64,000 nt of DNA from Halorussus litoreus (GCF_003382685.1 NZ_QLVG01000032.1:23839-87838); one strand, 5' to 3'. Shown: positions 34,687 to 43,124, numbered from the stretch's first letter. The notes: generated by a model from the letters alone, not told the origin. A program made the numbers and translations.

Positions 34687-37600
34687 CCGATTCTTCAACA
34701 GTAGCGACTCTGAGGAGTCACCCCCAGCGTCCGAGAAGCCCACAGAAGACGAGGAAGTAGGTTCCAATTCACAAACCAACGGAGACGCGCGTTCAACGTC
34801 CGATTCACCAGCGGCTTCCCAGACCCGGCTCGGCGAGACATACAATATCAGTGAGCTGGACACAGCCTACATCGGTGGGAAGTCCGTCATCACCGAAACG
34901 GCCAGTGAGGGAACTGTCGCAGGTTCGCACGTCCGCGAGATGTTCGAATCAGGTGTCGACACCTCGCCCGCCCCGCTCTGGATTGGCTACGACGAGGACG
35001 CCCAACGTGGATTCCGTGAAGCACCGCTCCGCTTCGAGTCGCTGTTCCGGCATATCTGGATTACGGGCACCACCGGCTATGGGAAAACCACGGAGCTCCT
35101 GAACATGATGGTCCAATGGGCGTATGCAGGCTATGGCTTCGTATACTTCGACCCGAAAGGTCGTGACTCCCGCGAACTCCTGCGGAAGCTCCCCGAAGAC
35201 CGTCTGGACGACGTCGTCTGGATCGAGCCAGGATCGTCAGAACACAATAAGACGGTCGGGCTGAACTTCCTCGAGGTTCCCGATTGCAACACCGAGGAGG
35301 AACGCGAAAACGAGATTGAGAATCGCATTGAGAATCTGAAGGCGATATTCGATACGGACGAGTACTGGGGGATCAACATGGAGTCGATCACCGAGTCGAT
35401 GGGGCGAGCGATGATGCAGTCCGAGAAACCGTTCTCGGTGATCGATATGTACTTCACCCTCTTGAACGCCGAGCGACGCGAAGAGTTTGCTCTCGACGTC
35501 GACGACCCCTATGTGCGTGAATTCTGCCTCGAAATCGCACGGATGGACGACGAGACAGTCCGACCGCTGCTCAAGCGGATCAAATCGTGGGTCGAAAATT
35601 CGGTCATCCGGCGAATCATCTCCCACCGCGAGAGCACGATCGATTTCCGCGACATCATCGACAACGACCGAATCGTCATCGTCCGCACGCCCGTCGAGAA
35701 CACGGACATCAAGAAGATGGTCACGCTCGGTGTAATGCGGAACCTCTGGAGTGCAATTCAGCAACGGTCATACGAACGTGATACTGACCCAGACCCCTAT
35801 TTCGTCCTCTGCGACGAGTTTGACGACATCGCTAGCGACAATCTCGATATCGAATCGATGCTCGCCCGCGCCCGGTCGATGCGTCTCTCCGTGACGCTTT
35901 CCTCCCAGTACCCGTCGCAGTTCGACGAGGATACGCTCAAGGCGATGCAGAACAACTGCGACAACCTCATCGCCTTCTCGGTGAACGACGTCGACGACGC
36001 CCAGCTCTTGATGAAGCGGTTCCGAGACTACACGGCAGAGGACCTCATCTCGACCGACCAATACCAGGCCTGGACGAAACTGCCACTTGACGGCGGGCGG
36101 TACTCCGAGCCCGTCCTTCTCCGCTCGTTCCCGCCGTATCCACCGCTTCGGTCGGCTGATGCGGTCGACGATATCATCGAGCAGAGTTTAGACCGGTACG
36201 GGACCGACCCGCTGACCGACGCTGAGATTATGCAGAACCTCATCTACAGCGACGCCAACGAAGCAGTGAACCCGACGAAGATACTGGATGAAACGATGGC
36301 GGAGGCGATTCGCGCAGTGCAAATACGGGAGGACGTACGGACGGAGAACGGTTGGGTAGACGTCACCGCCGTCGACGAAGAACTCTCCGTACGCCTTGGG
36401 AACAGCCATCCCGACATTAACTTTGAGTACGAGGACTTGCCGGACGTGCGTGAAACGTCACGGTTGCTCGAAGTCGAACTGAAGAACGACGACATCGTCG
36501 CCCGTCTCTCCGACGAGGGGGAAACGACGGTACAACCTGAGACTGGGGCTGTCGGATCGGCAGGAGGAACGAGCCACGATGCAGTACTCATGGATACCGA
36601 GACGGCGCTCACCGAGCGCGGGTTTAGCGTCGATATCCTCGAACAGGACGGGAGCGAGCAACCCGACGCCACCGCGACCCACCCAGACCACGACGGCGTG
36701 TTCAATATCGAGGCCGAGACGACGACACCTGACCGACCCGCGAAAGTCTTGCAGAACCTCAAACGAGCCCACGAGGCCGACCGGATACCACTCTTCGTCG
36801 TCCGTCCTGGTGATTCCGACACGAAGTGGGCCAAGCGAATCGAGAACATCCTCTCGCCGCCGCTGAAAGAGCGGGCCGACGGCACCGAGCAGTTCTATAA
36901 TCGCGACGAGATCGTGATGTTCGGCGGTGGCGCGACGGCTCACGGTGGGGTAACCGCTGTTCGGCCACGCACCGCAGACACAAATCGGACTGTCTGGACG
37001 CGAGACGCTGACGAGCGCGTGCTTTCAGACGGCGAGATGGAGTTCGCTCGCGTTCCAGACGAGGGAACGCTTTCCAAAGACGGCGTTCCGGCCTACTACA
37101 GCCACGACCGAGAAACCGGCCAGTACACCGTCCACAAACCCGGAGATACCTGCGTCTATGACTCGAAAGACGGTTTCGAGGCGGATTGGACCCCGATTAA
37201 ACGCCCATTCATCCCCGACGTCGATCTACCAGATGCAGACGTTTCGCGCGACAGCTACATCATACTGATTCTCCCAGCCGACGGCAGTCCCATGATTTTC
37301 CAGCATGGCGAGACGTATGCGCTGTCCGAGAACCCCGACACCGAGGAGCTGTGGCCGGACGATTCCACCGGTGATTCAGGCCGGGTCGAGGTTTCGACGA
37401 CCGACCCTATTGGGGATGCTCCACTAGATGCCGATGCATCTGATTCGCCATCGAAAGACGAATCGATGGACATCGACCCGGACGGCGACGGTGTTGAAGC
37501 GTTTACAGCGATGTACGTCAGGCAGGCCGATGGAGCCAAAGTTCCACAGGATGATCTGTTTCAGGCGTACGCCACCTGGACTGACCAGCACGAGATCGAC

Positions 37601-37744
37601 GGGACAACCAAGGGCTGGTTCACCCGGAAGTTGCGGAACGTCGTCGACCTCGATACCGACCGGTCCAGAGTGGACGGTGACCGCGTACAGTTCTACATCG
37701 GGCTCACCCTGACAACAGAGGGGAAGAAACTCCTCGACCAATGA
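34676..37744 (+). CDS. VirD4/TraG-like coupling ATPase
   Basis: Encodes 1022 residues from the ATG at 34676, 11 bases inside the preceding gene. After an acidic N-terminus the ATPase has Walker A GTTGYGKTT (K137) followed by FVYFDPKGRDS, and Walker B FVLCDEFDD (D380/E381), then LSSQYPSQF. These are the HerA/FtsK-like features of type IV coupling proteins that hand DNA to the secretion channel. The C-terminal 450 residues are an extra region with no domain I recognise. No N-terminal membrane helices are seen, unlike classical VirD4. Confidence 0.85.
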   Translation: MVFDRFFNSSDSEESPPASEKPTEDEEVGSNSQTNGDARSTSDSPAASQTRLGETYNISELDTAYIGGKSVITETASEGTVAGSHVREMFESGVDTSPAPLWIGYDEDAQRGFREAPLRFESLFRHIWITGTTGYGKTTELLNMMVQWAYAGYGFVYFDPKGRDSRELLRKLPEDRLDDVVWIEPGSSEHNKTVGLNFLEVPDCNTEEERENEIENRIENLKAIFDTDEYWGINMESITESMGRAMMQSEKPFSVIDMYFTLLNAERREEFALDVDDPYVREFCLEIARMDDETVRPLLKRIKSWVENSVIRRIISHRESTIDFRDIIDNDRIVIVRTPVENTDIKKMVTLGVMRNLWSAIQQRSYERDTDPDPYFVLCDEFDDIASDNLDIESMLARARSMRLSVTLSSQYPSQFDEDTLKAMQNNCDNLIAFSVNDVDDAQLLMKRFRDYTAEDLISTDQYQAWTKLPLDGGRYSEPVLLRSFPPYPPLRSADAVDDIIEQSLDRYGTDPLTDAEIMQNLIYSDANEAVNPTKILDETMAEAIRAVQIREDVRTENGWVDVTAVDEELSVRLGNSHPDINFEYEDLPDVRETSRLLEVELKNDDIVARLSDEGETTVQPETGAVGSAGGTSHDAVLMDTETALTERGFSVDILEQDGSEQPDATATHPDHDGVFNIEAETTTPDRPAKVLQNLKRAHEADRIPLFVVRPGDSDTKWAKRIENILSPPLKERADGTEQFYNRDEIVMFGGGATAHGGVTAVRPRTADTNRTVWTRDADERVLSDGEMEFARVPDEGTLSKDGVPAYYSHDRETGQYTVHKPGDTCVYDSKDGFEADWTPIKRPFIPDVDLPDADVSRDSYIILILPADGSPMIFQHGETYALSENPDTEELWPDDSTGDSGRVEVSTTDPIGDAPLDADASDSPSKDESMDIDPDGDGVEAFTAMYVRQADGAKVPQDDLFQAYATWTDQHEIDGTTKGWFTRKLRNVVDLDTDRSRVDGDRVQFYIGLTLTTEGKKLLDQ

Positions 37745-38111
37745 TATACACCAGAAATATGATATACTGTAATAGCGATTCTAAGGGTATTCCTGTTCGA
37801 TGGCATCTAGTCTGCGATTCTCTCCGAAATAGCCCCCAACACAGCCAGAATCCAGCATTTGCTTCACCTGTCCACGCAGACTGTCCATCCAAGGAATCTC
37901 CACGGACACAGCTGTCCACGCAAAATCGCATGACGGGGGTGCTGTCCACGCAACATCCCCGACCAAAACCAACTAGTATACACTGGGTTCCATCCGCAGA
38001 ACGGTGCGGGGACAGGCAGGTCGGACAGCATATCAATTATCGGCAGTCGTATCGAGGTTATGATATAGTTTGTTCGGAGGATTCAGTCGGTGGTCCTCGG
38101 AGAGATTAACG
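37745..38111. other. Non-coding stretch with iteron-like repeats, origin candidate
   Basis: A 367-base gap with AT-rich ends (gatatac twice near 37743 and 37759; gatatag near 38059). Its centre has three ctgtccacgca copies and a ggaca-cagc-tgtcc palindrome at 37904-37917. It precedes a primase-polymerase-like gene. This fits an origin or transfer origin, but nothing proves it. Confidence 0.45.
37868..37953. repeat. Three ctgtccacgca direct repeats
   Basis: Exact 11-base copies start at 37868, 37912 and 37942. The last two extend to gctgtccacgcaa (13 bases). Spacings are 44 and 30. They are plausible initiator-protein iterons. Confidence 0.6.
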
Positions 38112-39383
38112 ATGAGTTCTGACACCTCAATCGACATAGCAACGCTGCCAGCTAGCTTGCGAGAACGCGAGCAGTGGGTATGCTGGAAAGAAGAAGAGCG
38201 CGATGGCAAACAGACGAAGATACCGGTGACGCCAGGGACAGGAGCATTCGCCTCGTCAACGGATCCAGATACGTGGGACAGCTTTGAGACAGCACTCGAG
38301 TACGTCGAAACAGGGAATGCTGATGGCGTTGGCTTCGTCTTTACTGACGATGATCCAATTGTTGGTGTGGATCTCGATGACTGCCGCGATCCCGAGACCG
38401 GGGACGTCGACGACGCGGCGCTGGACATCATCGAGCGACTCGACTCCTATACGGAGATTTCGCCATCCGGAACCGGCTACCACGTGCTCATCACCGGAGA
38501 ACTACCGGAGGGCCGGAACCGCCGCGGGAGTTTCGAACTGTACGATACCGCGCGCTTCTTCACCGTCACGGGCGACCACGTCGCCGAGACACCCACTCAC
38601 GTCGCGCGCCGACAAGACGCGCTCGTGGCGATCCATCGCGAGTACGTCCAAGACACGGATAGCGATGTGAAGGCCGAGTCCGGGCAACGTGGCGCTACTG
38701 ACGACCAATCAGCAACGAACGGTGGAGGCGGGGTTGACGTTGACCTCGAGGACAAGGAGCTTCTCGAGAAGGCAACGAACGCGTCGAACGGGACGAAGTT
38801 CGAGCGGCTCTGGAACGGGAACACGGTCGGATACGACAGTCAGTCGGAAGCCGATATGGCACTCTGCTATCTGCTGGCGTTCTGGACCGGCGGCGACCAC
38901 ACGCGGATAGATCAGCTCTTCCGCCAGTCAGGGCTTCTCCGAGAGAAGTGGGACGATGTCCACTACGCCGATGGATCGACGTACGGGGAGAAGACCATCG
39001 AGCGAGCGATTGCGAACACCTCGGAGTTCTATGATCCGGACTCTGGCGAGGAGTCCACGCAATCCCACGTCAGTTCAGGCACGTCGACTACCGATGCCGG
39101 ACGTGACGACTCGAACCGCAGTCGCGCGTATTTGATCGAGAAGAACCGACTATTGACCGACCGTGTCGATGAACTCGAGGCAACGCTCGAACAAAAGGAC
39201 GAGCGTATCGACACACTCGAAGCAGAGATCGAGCGTCTCACAGCCGAACTTGCAGATCGTGACCGAGAGGAAGGGCATACCCACGAAGAGCAAGCGGTCA
39301 CTGCGAGCGAGAGCGATGAGGAGTCAGAGACAACGTCTGTTTGGGGGCGGACGAAACGGTTGTTCGGGAATGGCTCAAAGTAA
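38112..39383 (+). CDS. Primase-polymerase-like replication protein
   Basis: Encodes 423 residues from the ATG at 38112. The N-terminal 180 residues match the NrS-1/phage-type primase-polymerase pattern: REREQWVCWKEEERDGKQTKIP, then GVGFVFTDDDPIVGVDLDDC with metal-binding D87 and D89, and SPSGTGYHVLITG. A middle region (about 225-310) looks like the helix-bundle domain found in these proteins (DMALCYLLAFWTGGD). The C-terminus is coiled-coil (about 345-400). Such enzymes start plasmid or viral replication. Iteron-like repeats lie directly upstream. Confidence 0.85.
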   Translation: MSSDTSIDIATLPASLREREQWVCWKEEERDGKQTKIPVTPGTGAFASSTDPDTWDSFETALEYVETGNADGVGFVFTDDDPIVGVDLDDCRDPETGDVDDAALDIIERLDSYTEISPSGTGYHVLITGELPEGRNRRGSFELYDTARFFTVTGDHVAETPTHVARRQDALVAIHREYVQDTDSDVKAESGQRGATDDQSATNGGGGVDVDLEDKELLEKATNASNGTKFERLWNGNTVGYDSQSEADMALCYLLAFWTGGDHTRIDQLFRQSGLLREKWDDVHYADGSTYGEKTIERAIANTSEFYDPDSGEESTQSHVSSGTSTTDAGRDDSNRSRAYLIEKNRLLTDRVDELEATLEQKDERIDTLEAEIERLTAELADRDREEGHTHEEQAVTASESDEESETTSVWGRTKRLFGNGSK

Positions 39384-39404
39384 CGCCGGAACCGCGACGG
39401 AGCG

Positions 39405-39434
39405 TTTTTCATCCCTGGGAGGGGTGACGGGATT
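39405..39434 (+). promoter_or_regulatory. Hairpin-leader element A (orphan)
   Basis: gtttttc followed by an atccc/gggat stem (39412-39416 and 39430-39434) with a 13-base loop containing aggggtg. It belongs to the recurring family but no gene starts nearby; it lies 21 bases after the primase stop. Confidence 0.5.
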
Positions 39435-39533
39435 TTCGAACTGCCCTAGAGCAACATACGCATTCTGAGCGACAGCACCAGCGAGACCGTGGTATCGACC
39501 CTTGGACTCAATCGCGAAGCGATTCGCGGTGGA

Positions 39534-39563
39534 GTTTGTCACCCCCAGGTGGGTGAGGGGGTG
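39534..39563 (+). promoter_or_regulatory. Hairpin-leader element B
   Basis: gtttgtc followed by a perfect 7-bp caccccc/gggggtg stem (39540-39546, 39557-39563) with loop aggtgggtga. It ends 23 bases before the ATG at 39587. Confidence 0.65.
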
Positions 39564-39586
39564 CAGTGAGTGCCCGCTGAACTACT

Positions 39587-40042
39587 ATGTCTTTAGAACA
39601 CGAGCGACAGCAATCACGACTACGTAACGAGCAGACAGAGCAAGCAAAAGCGCCGTGGGCAGATCTCGAGATGACGATTCCCAACGACAGAAGTCAGATC
39701 TCCATCGTTTCACTCGTCGAGTGCGTCCTCGTCGAGCTCACTCACGAGGAGGTGGGTGCGGAGTACGTCTCCGCGAACGTATGGGGAGCGAAGCGAACGC
39801 AGTTCATCGCTGTCGACGACGTCGGGGAGATGTTCCGGAAACGGCACTACGACGAGAGACACGGGTGGCACGAGACAACCATCAGCCGGCAGGCTGTTCG
39901 CGACGAATTGATCGACCGACTCACGAACTCGATATCACTAGCGACGACCCGAAGCCATCCAACGACCGTCGACGAACCCGATACGTTCAGGGTGAAGCCT
40001 ACGCGGCAGCTGCGAACGGGCTCACAAAACGGCGGCTGTTAA
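39587..40042 (+). CDS. Hypothetical protein
   Basis: Encodes 151 residues with a polar N-terminus, a central alpha/beta region (IVSLVECVLVELTHEEVG, then RTQFIAVDDVGEMFRKRH) and no membrane helix. No family recognised. It is preceded by hairpin-leader element B. The stop codon lies inside the left arm of the 18-bp inverted repeat at 40031-40088, which could serve as its terminator. Confidence 0.55.
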   Translation: MSLEHERQQSRLRNEQTEQAKAPWADLEMTIPNDRSQISIVSLVECVLVELTHEEVGAEYVSANVWGAKRTQFIAVDDVGEMFRKRHYDERHGWHETTISRQAVRDELIDRLTNSISLATTRSHPTTVDEPDTFRVKPTRQLRTGSQNGGC

Positions 40043-40088
40043 CCAACAGCCGTCGGTCTCTCGGTTGGTCTGTTGGTTAACAACCGCC
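40031..40088. repeat. 18-bp inverted repeat, ttaaccaaca site copy 2
   Basis: ggcggctgttaaccaaca (40031-40048) pairs with 40071-40088 over 18 positions with a single mismatch; the gap is 22 bases. The inner arms ttaaccaaca/tgttggttaa are the same as at 24019-24059, with nearly the same gap (22 versus 21). Confidence 0.7.
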
Positions 40089-40141
40089 AGTATTAGTGCT
40101 ATTTTCCGTTGCCTCCCAACCGGCCGTGCTTCCAGCAGTAC

Positions 40142-40175
40142 GTTTGTCGGCGCCGTGAGGCGCGAGGCGCGCTCG
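40142..40175 (+). promoter_or_regulatory. Hairpin-leader element C
   Basis: gtttgtc followed by gcgcc (40150-40154), which can pair with ggcgc at 40159-40163 or 40166-40170. The 12 bases cagtacgtttgt are identical to those starting element F (near 60567). Next ATG at 40201. Confidence 0.55.
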
Positions 40176-40200
40176 TAACGCGTGCCCGAACTGATTCCTC

Positions 40201-40491
40201 ATGACTGGTCCAGATGCAATCGACGACACGGCTGCCGATCACAGACGACTTGAAGCCGAATTGGTCGCACAAGATCGAGATGCTGCCCGCGCCACAACGG
40301 CGGACATCGATGAGGCGACTGCCCGACACCTCGTTGGCGATCTCATCGAGGACGATGTAGTCATCCCGGTCGCCGAACAACGAGTGCTCGTTCACGAGCC
40401 AAGTGGCGAGGCGTTCGACTCAATCAAACAGCTGGCTGTCTTCCATCAAGGGTGGACGGCCGCTCGCGACGACGGTGAGGAGGACGCGTAA
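40201..40491 (+). CDS. Small hypothetical protein
   Basis: Encodes 96 acidic residues: a helical N-terminal half (about 10-48) and a beta-rich centre (VVIPVAEQRVLVHEP). No family recognised. Its stop codon TAA overlaps the ATG of the zinc-finger gene at 40491 by one base, so the two are co-translated. Hairpin-leader element C lies upstream. Confidence 0.65.
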   Translation: MTGPDAIDDTAADHRRLEAELVAQDRDAARATTADIDEATARHLVGDLIEDDVVIPVAEQRVLVHEPSGEAFDSIKQLAVFHQGWTAARDDGEEDA

Positions 40492-40814
40492 TGCAGCAGA
40501 CGCTCTCCGGGTGTGCATTCTGCGATGCACTCCCCGACTCGGAAACCGGTGAGGCCCGCACCTGGGGGAAAGACGAACTCGTCACCCATCCAATCTGCGT
40601 CGACTGTGCAATCCAAGAGCGATCTGATCCTGACGAACTCGATCACTGCACCTGCGACGGCTGTGGACTCGTCGTCGACGCTCTCCCAGCCCTCACCTCG
40701 TTCTGCGTGGCAATCGGCCATCTCGAGGGGACGTTGCACCTCTGTGCGCGATGCAGTCCTGGTGGTCCCGCAACGTATTGGACACGAGATCTCGACGCAC
40801 ACGTGATCGAGTAG
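40491..40814 (+). CDS. Zinc-finger hypothetical protein
   Basis: Encodes 107 residues with several Cys pairs: CAFC near 8, CVDC near 38, CTCDGC near 54 and CARC near 87, enough for two zinc sites. Similar small proteins are frequent on haloarchaeal plasmids. Function unknown. Overlaps the stop of 40201-40491, second gene of a two-gene operon. Confidence 0.7.
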   Translation: MQQTLSGCAFCDALPDSETGEARTWGKDELVTHPICVDCAIQERSDPDELDHCTCDGCGLVVDALPALTSFCVAIGHLEGTLHLCARCSPGGPATYWTRDLDAHVIE

Positions 40815-40922
40815 GCAAGCGATTTGAATATGCCCCGCTAGTAGACACTCGTCAGTTATCGCAATCGGACGGTCGAAAGCTATTCCCGTAGCCTATTTAG
40901 GCATTGGAGAGTAATTCTATCC

Positions 40923-41600
40923 ATGGGCAGTAAAAATATCCAAAGGGGCGCATCACTTGAGCTGCCAGTCCCAGTCCCGTCTACCGGCCTCTTCAGTCAC
41001 GCCTGTACTGGGGAGGTACTTGCATTGCTCGTCGACAATCCATATACAGCGTTCGGAATTCGAGATCTGAGCCGAGCGACGGACCATCCCCACCGAAGTA
41101 TTTCGTCGGCCATCGACGACCTTGAGGCGGTCGGCTTCGTCGATATCGAGCACGCCGGGCGGAAAAAGCTCGTCCGCATCAATCGTGCCCGGCTCAGCAA
41201 GCCCGACGACCCAATTATTCAGATTCCACAGGACGAGTTTCACGCCCCAGTCCGGGAACTCGTCGCGAGGCTGACCGACAGCGTCGACGATATCCACGGA
41301 ATCGTCCTCTTTGGCAGTGTTGCTCGTGGGAACGCCGACCGACGAAGCGATATCGATTGTTTCGTCCTCGTCGACGGCACGCAGGCAACAGCCCAGCAAA
41401 CCGCCGACGAACTGACGTCGGAATTGAACGAGGAAGCCTTCGCTGGTGACCGCTACAAATTCCACGTGCTCGCCGAATCCGTCGAGAGCGCACGCCGCTA
41501 CGGGGATCGGCTGCGCGAAATCTTCGCCACCGGCCTGACGCTCAAAGCATCCGAGACCCTTACACAGCTCAAAGCGGAGGTACTGACGAATGGACGATAG
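40923..41600 (+). CDS. Winged-helix-MNT nucleotidyltransferase (antitoxin-type)
   Basis: Encodes 225 residues. An N-terminal winged helix (about 22-85, with GIRDLSRATDHPHRSISSAIDDLE) is fused to a minimal nucleotidyltransferase domain with GSVARG at 131-136 and metal-binding D143 and D145 (SDIDCF). MNT proteins neutralise HEPN toxins, in some systems by attaching AMP to them. The next gene, a HEPN protein, overlaps by 11 bases. The fused DNA-binding domain suggests the antitoxin represses its own operon. A ctatttagg box about 25-30 bases before the ATG is a likely TATA. Confidence 0.85.
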   Translation: MGSKNIQRGASLELPVPVPSTGLFSHACTGEVLALLVDNPYTAFGIRDLSRATDHPHRSISSAIDDLEAVGFVDIEHAGRKKLVRINRARLSKPDDPIIQIPQDEFHAPVRELVARLTDSVDDIHGIVLFGSVARGNADRRSDIDCFVLVDGTQATAQQTADELTSELNEEAFAGDRYKFHVLAESVESARRYGDRLREIFATGLTLKASETLTQLKAEVLTNGR

Positions 41601-42087
41601 TTACGTCGACGATACGCTCACCGATGCTGAAGCAGCCTTTCGGCAGACCCGCGGGCAAACAGGTGAATCCGATCTAGATGTCTCTGACGCCGCTCTCGTC
41701 CAACTGCGGAAGGCCTGCCGACTCCTCGAAGCAGCGCGAACGCTCCGCGAGCAGAACGGGTACTACACAGTCGTCATCGAGGCATCGTTCGTCGCTGTCG
41801 AGCGCAGCATTCAGTTCTATCTCTTGCACCGGGGACACGCCTCTGGAGAGGACCTACGCTACGAACATACGGCGGTGTACCAGCAAGGTGCGGTGGTGAA
41901 TCTATTCAGCGAGGAGTTCGCCGATCGGCTTACCCAACTCTGGAAACAGAACCGGGCCGAAGTGTACTATCGCGAGACGGTCGCCAGCGCCGAGCAAGCC
42001 GACGCGATGTTGTCGCTTGCCGACGCAGTCCACCGATATATTCTGGATTATGCATCATTACAGCACGAGTGTGTCTGTTCCCAGTAA
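41590..42087 (+). CDS. HEPN-domain protein (toxin-type)
   Basis: Encodes 165 residues, nearly all helical, as in HEPN ribonucleases. The usual R-x4-6-H active site reads R122-AEVY-Y127 here: the Arg is kept but the His position is Tyr. In MNT-HEPN pairs this Tyr-rich loop can be the site of AMP attachment. The start lies 11 bases inside the antitoxin gene. Probably a toxin of a HEPN-MNT pair maintaining the replicon or acting in defence. Confidence 0.8.
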   Translation: MDDSYVDDTLTDAEAAFRQTRGQTGESDLDVSDAALVQLRKACRLLEAARTLREQNGYYTVVIEASFVAVERSIQFYLLHRGHASGEDLRYEHTAVYQQGAVVNLFSEEFADRLTQLWKQNRAEVYYRETVASAEQADAMLSLADAVHRYILDYASLQHECVCSQ

Positions 42088-42156
42088 TCCCTGTGAATAC
42101 GTCCCAACCCAGAGGAATCGATACCACCGTCGGACTGCCAGATACGGCCAGATAGA

Positions 42157-42486
42157 ATGACAGACGCCGATGCACTCTATGACGTCCGAGAACGGACAGG
42201 GAACCCCGCTCACACGTCGGTCGGTGACGTCTGTGACCTCTTACTATCACGCTTGGAAGACCCCCGTGAGAACCACCAGGACGCCTATTTTGATTCGGCC
42301 ATGGCGGCGATCGTTGACCAGTACGGGGAAGAGGCGGTCCAACAGGTGATCAGGCGCATTCTTGTGGACCAATTCTCCCATCGAACGGCCGCCACAGACC
42401 TAGATATGCGTCCCGTTGACGGCGTTTGGATCGGAACGGCCGCCGGCTGGTTCCTCCGGGAGTTAAACGCAGAACAGGATAGCTGA
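42157..42486 (+). CDS. Small hypothetical protein
   Basis: Encodes 109 residues, helical and acidic, with no membrane segment and no known motif. It lies 69 bases after the HEPN gene in the same direction and might be a third operon member. Its composition is like that of neighbouring genes. Confidence 0.6.
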   Translation: MTDADALYDVRERTGNPAHTSVGDVCDLLLSRLEDPRENHQDAYFDSAMAAIVDQYGEEAVQQVIRRILVDQFSHRTAATDLDMRPVDGVWIGTAAGWFLRELNAEQDS

Positions 42487-43000
42487 GACGCTCCCCTTGA
42501 AAGCCCTCGACCGCTCGGCATCCCGCGACCGCCGCTGCGCGCCTCGTGCCTGCGGTGCTTGCGGGGTCGGGGGAGGACCGAGACGGCCTCGCCCTTTCTA
42601 ATTCCACCAGGCGGTTGGATGGGTCACCGAACGTCGAGTTCGGTTGGGCGGGTGGTTCGTTTCCGGCGCGCCCCGCTCGCCGCGTGCCGCCCTCCGCGTC
42701 GCTCGCGACCGACCATTCCGGGCATGCGGGCGCTCTCCACACCGCCCCCGCCCGTTCCGGGCTAAAATGGATGTGCCCTCGGCGCCAGCGGGTATCCCCG
42801 TCGGTTGCGCCCCTCGCGGGCTTTCGCGTTCCAGCGCTTTATGCCGCTGCGCGCGGCGAGCCACCCCGCAGGCTCGCCGTGCTCCCGACAGTCGCCCTGG
42901 ACACGGTCCCGCGCACCGGGCCGGACACGAACGGGCATATCCCGCTGGACGCTCGCTCCGGGCGGGTCGGCGCGCGGTGCTGGTTGGGTGGCCTCCTTGG
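42487..43000. other. GC-rich stretch without supported gene
   Basis: About 510 very GC-rich bases. Long open frames exist on both strands but are of the kind high GC creates: their products are Arg/Ala/Pro-rich and not acidic like real proteins here. Many short inverted repeats. It may be a structured or regulatory segment before the RPA-like gene. Confidence 0.4.
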
Positions 43001-43054
43001 GCGCGCTCTCGCTCGCGCCCAGGGGCGCTCGCGAAGGCGCGAGCGAGAGCGCGC
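43001..43054. repeat. 19-bp perfect inverted repeat (large hairpin)
   Basis: The arm at 43001-43019 (gcgcgctctcgctcgcgcc) is the exact reverse complement of 43036-43054, with a 16-base loop. It ends one base before a small open frame and 93 bases before the RPA-like gene. Confidence 0.7.
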
Positions 43055-43055
43055 G

Positions 43056-43124
43056 ATGGGTGAGTTGGTCGTTGTGGACAGCCACGGCTGGAGAGTCGTG
43101 GTGTCGAAAGAAGACGCCGAGTGA
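43056..43124 (+). CDS. Possible 22-residue peptide upstream of RPA-like gene
   Basis: Encodes MGELVVVDSHGWRVVVSKED plus two residues, then TGA overlapping a GTG at 43121. It reads like a protein strand pair and is unlike the Arg/Pro-rich sequence before it. It begins right after the large hairpin and could be a translated leader. Weak evidence. Confidence 0.3.
   Translation: MGELVVVDSHGWRVVVSKEDAE

Noticed and set aside
36244..36885. 213-codon minus-strand frame inside the coupling ATPase gene
   Set aside because: Ser/Arg-rich product expected from reversed acidic codons; no independent support.
25546..39383. A relaxase or MOB protein
   Set aside because: No HUH or other relaxase motif found in any frame of this block; the primase-like protein has a primase-polymerase, not relaxase, pattern.
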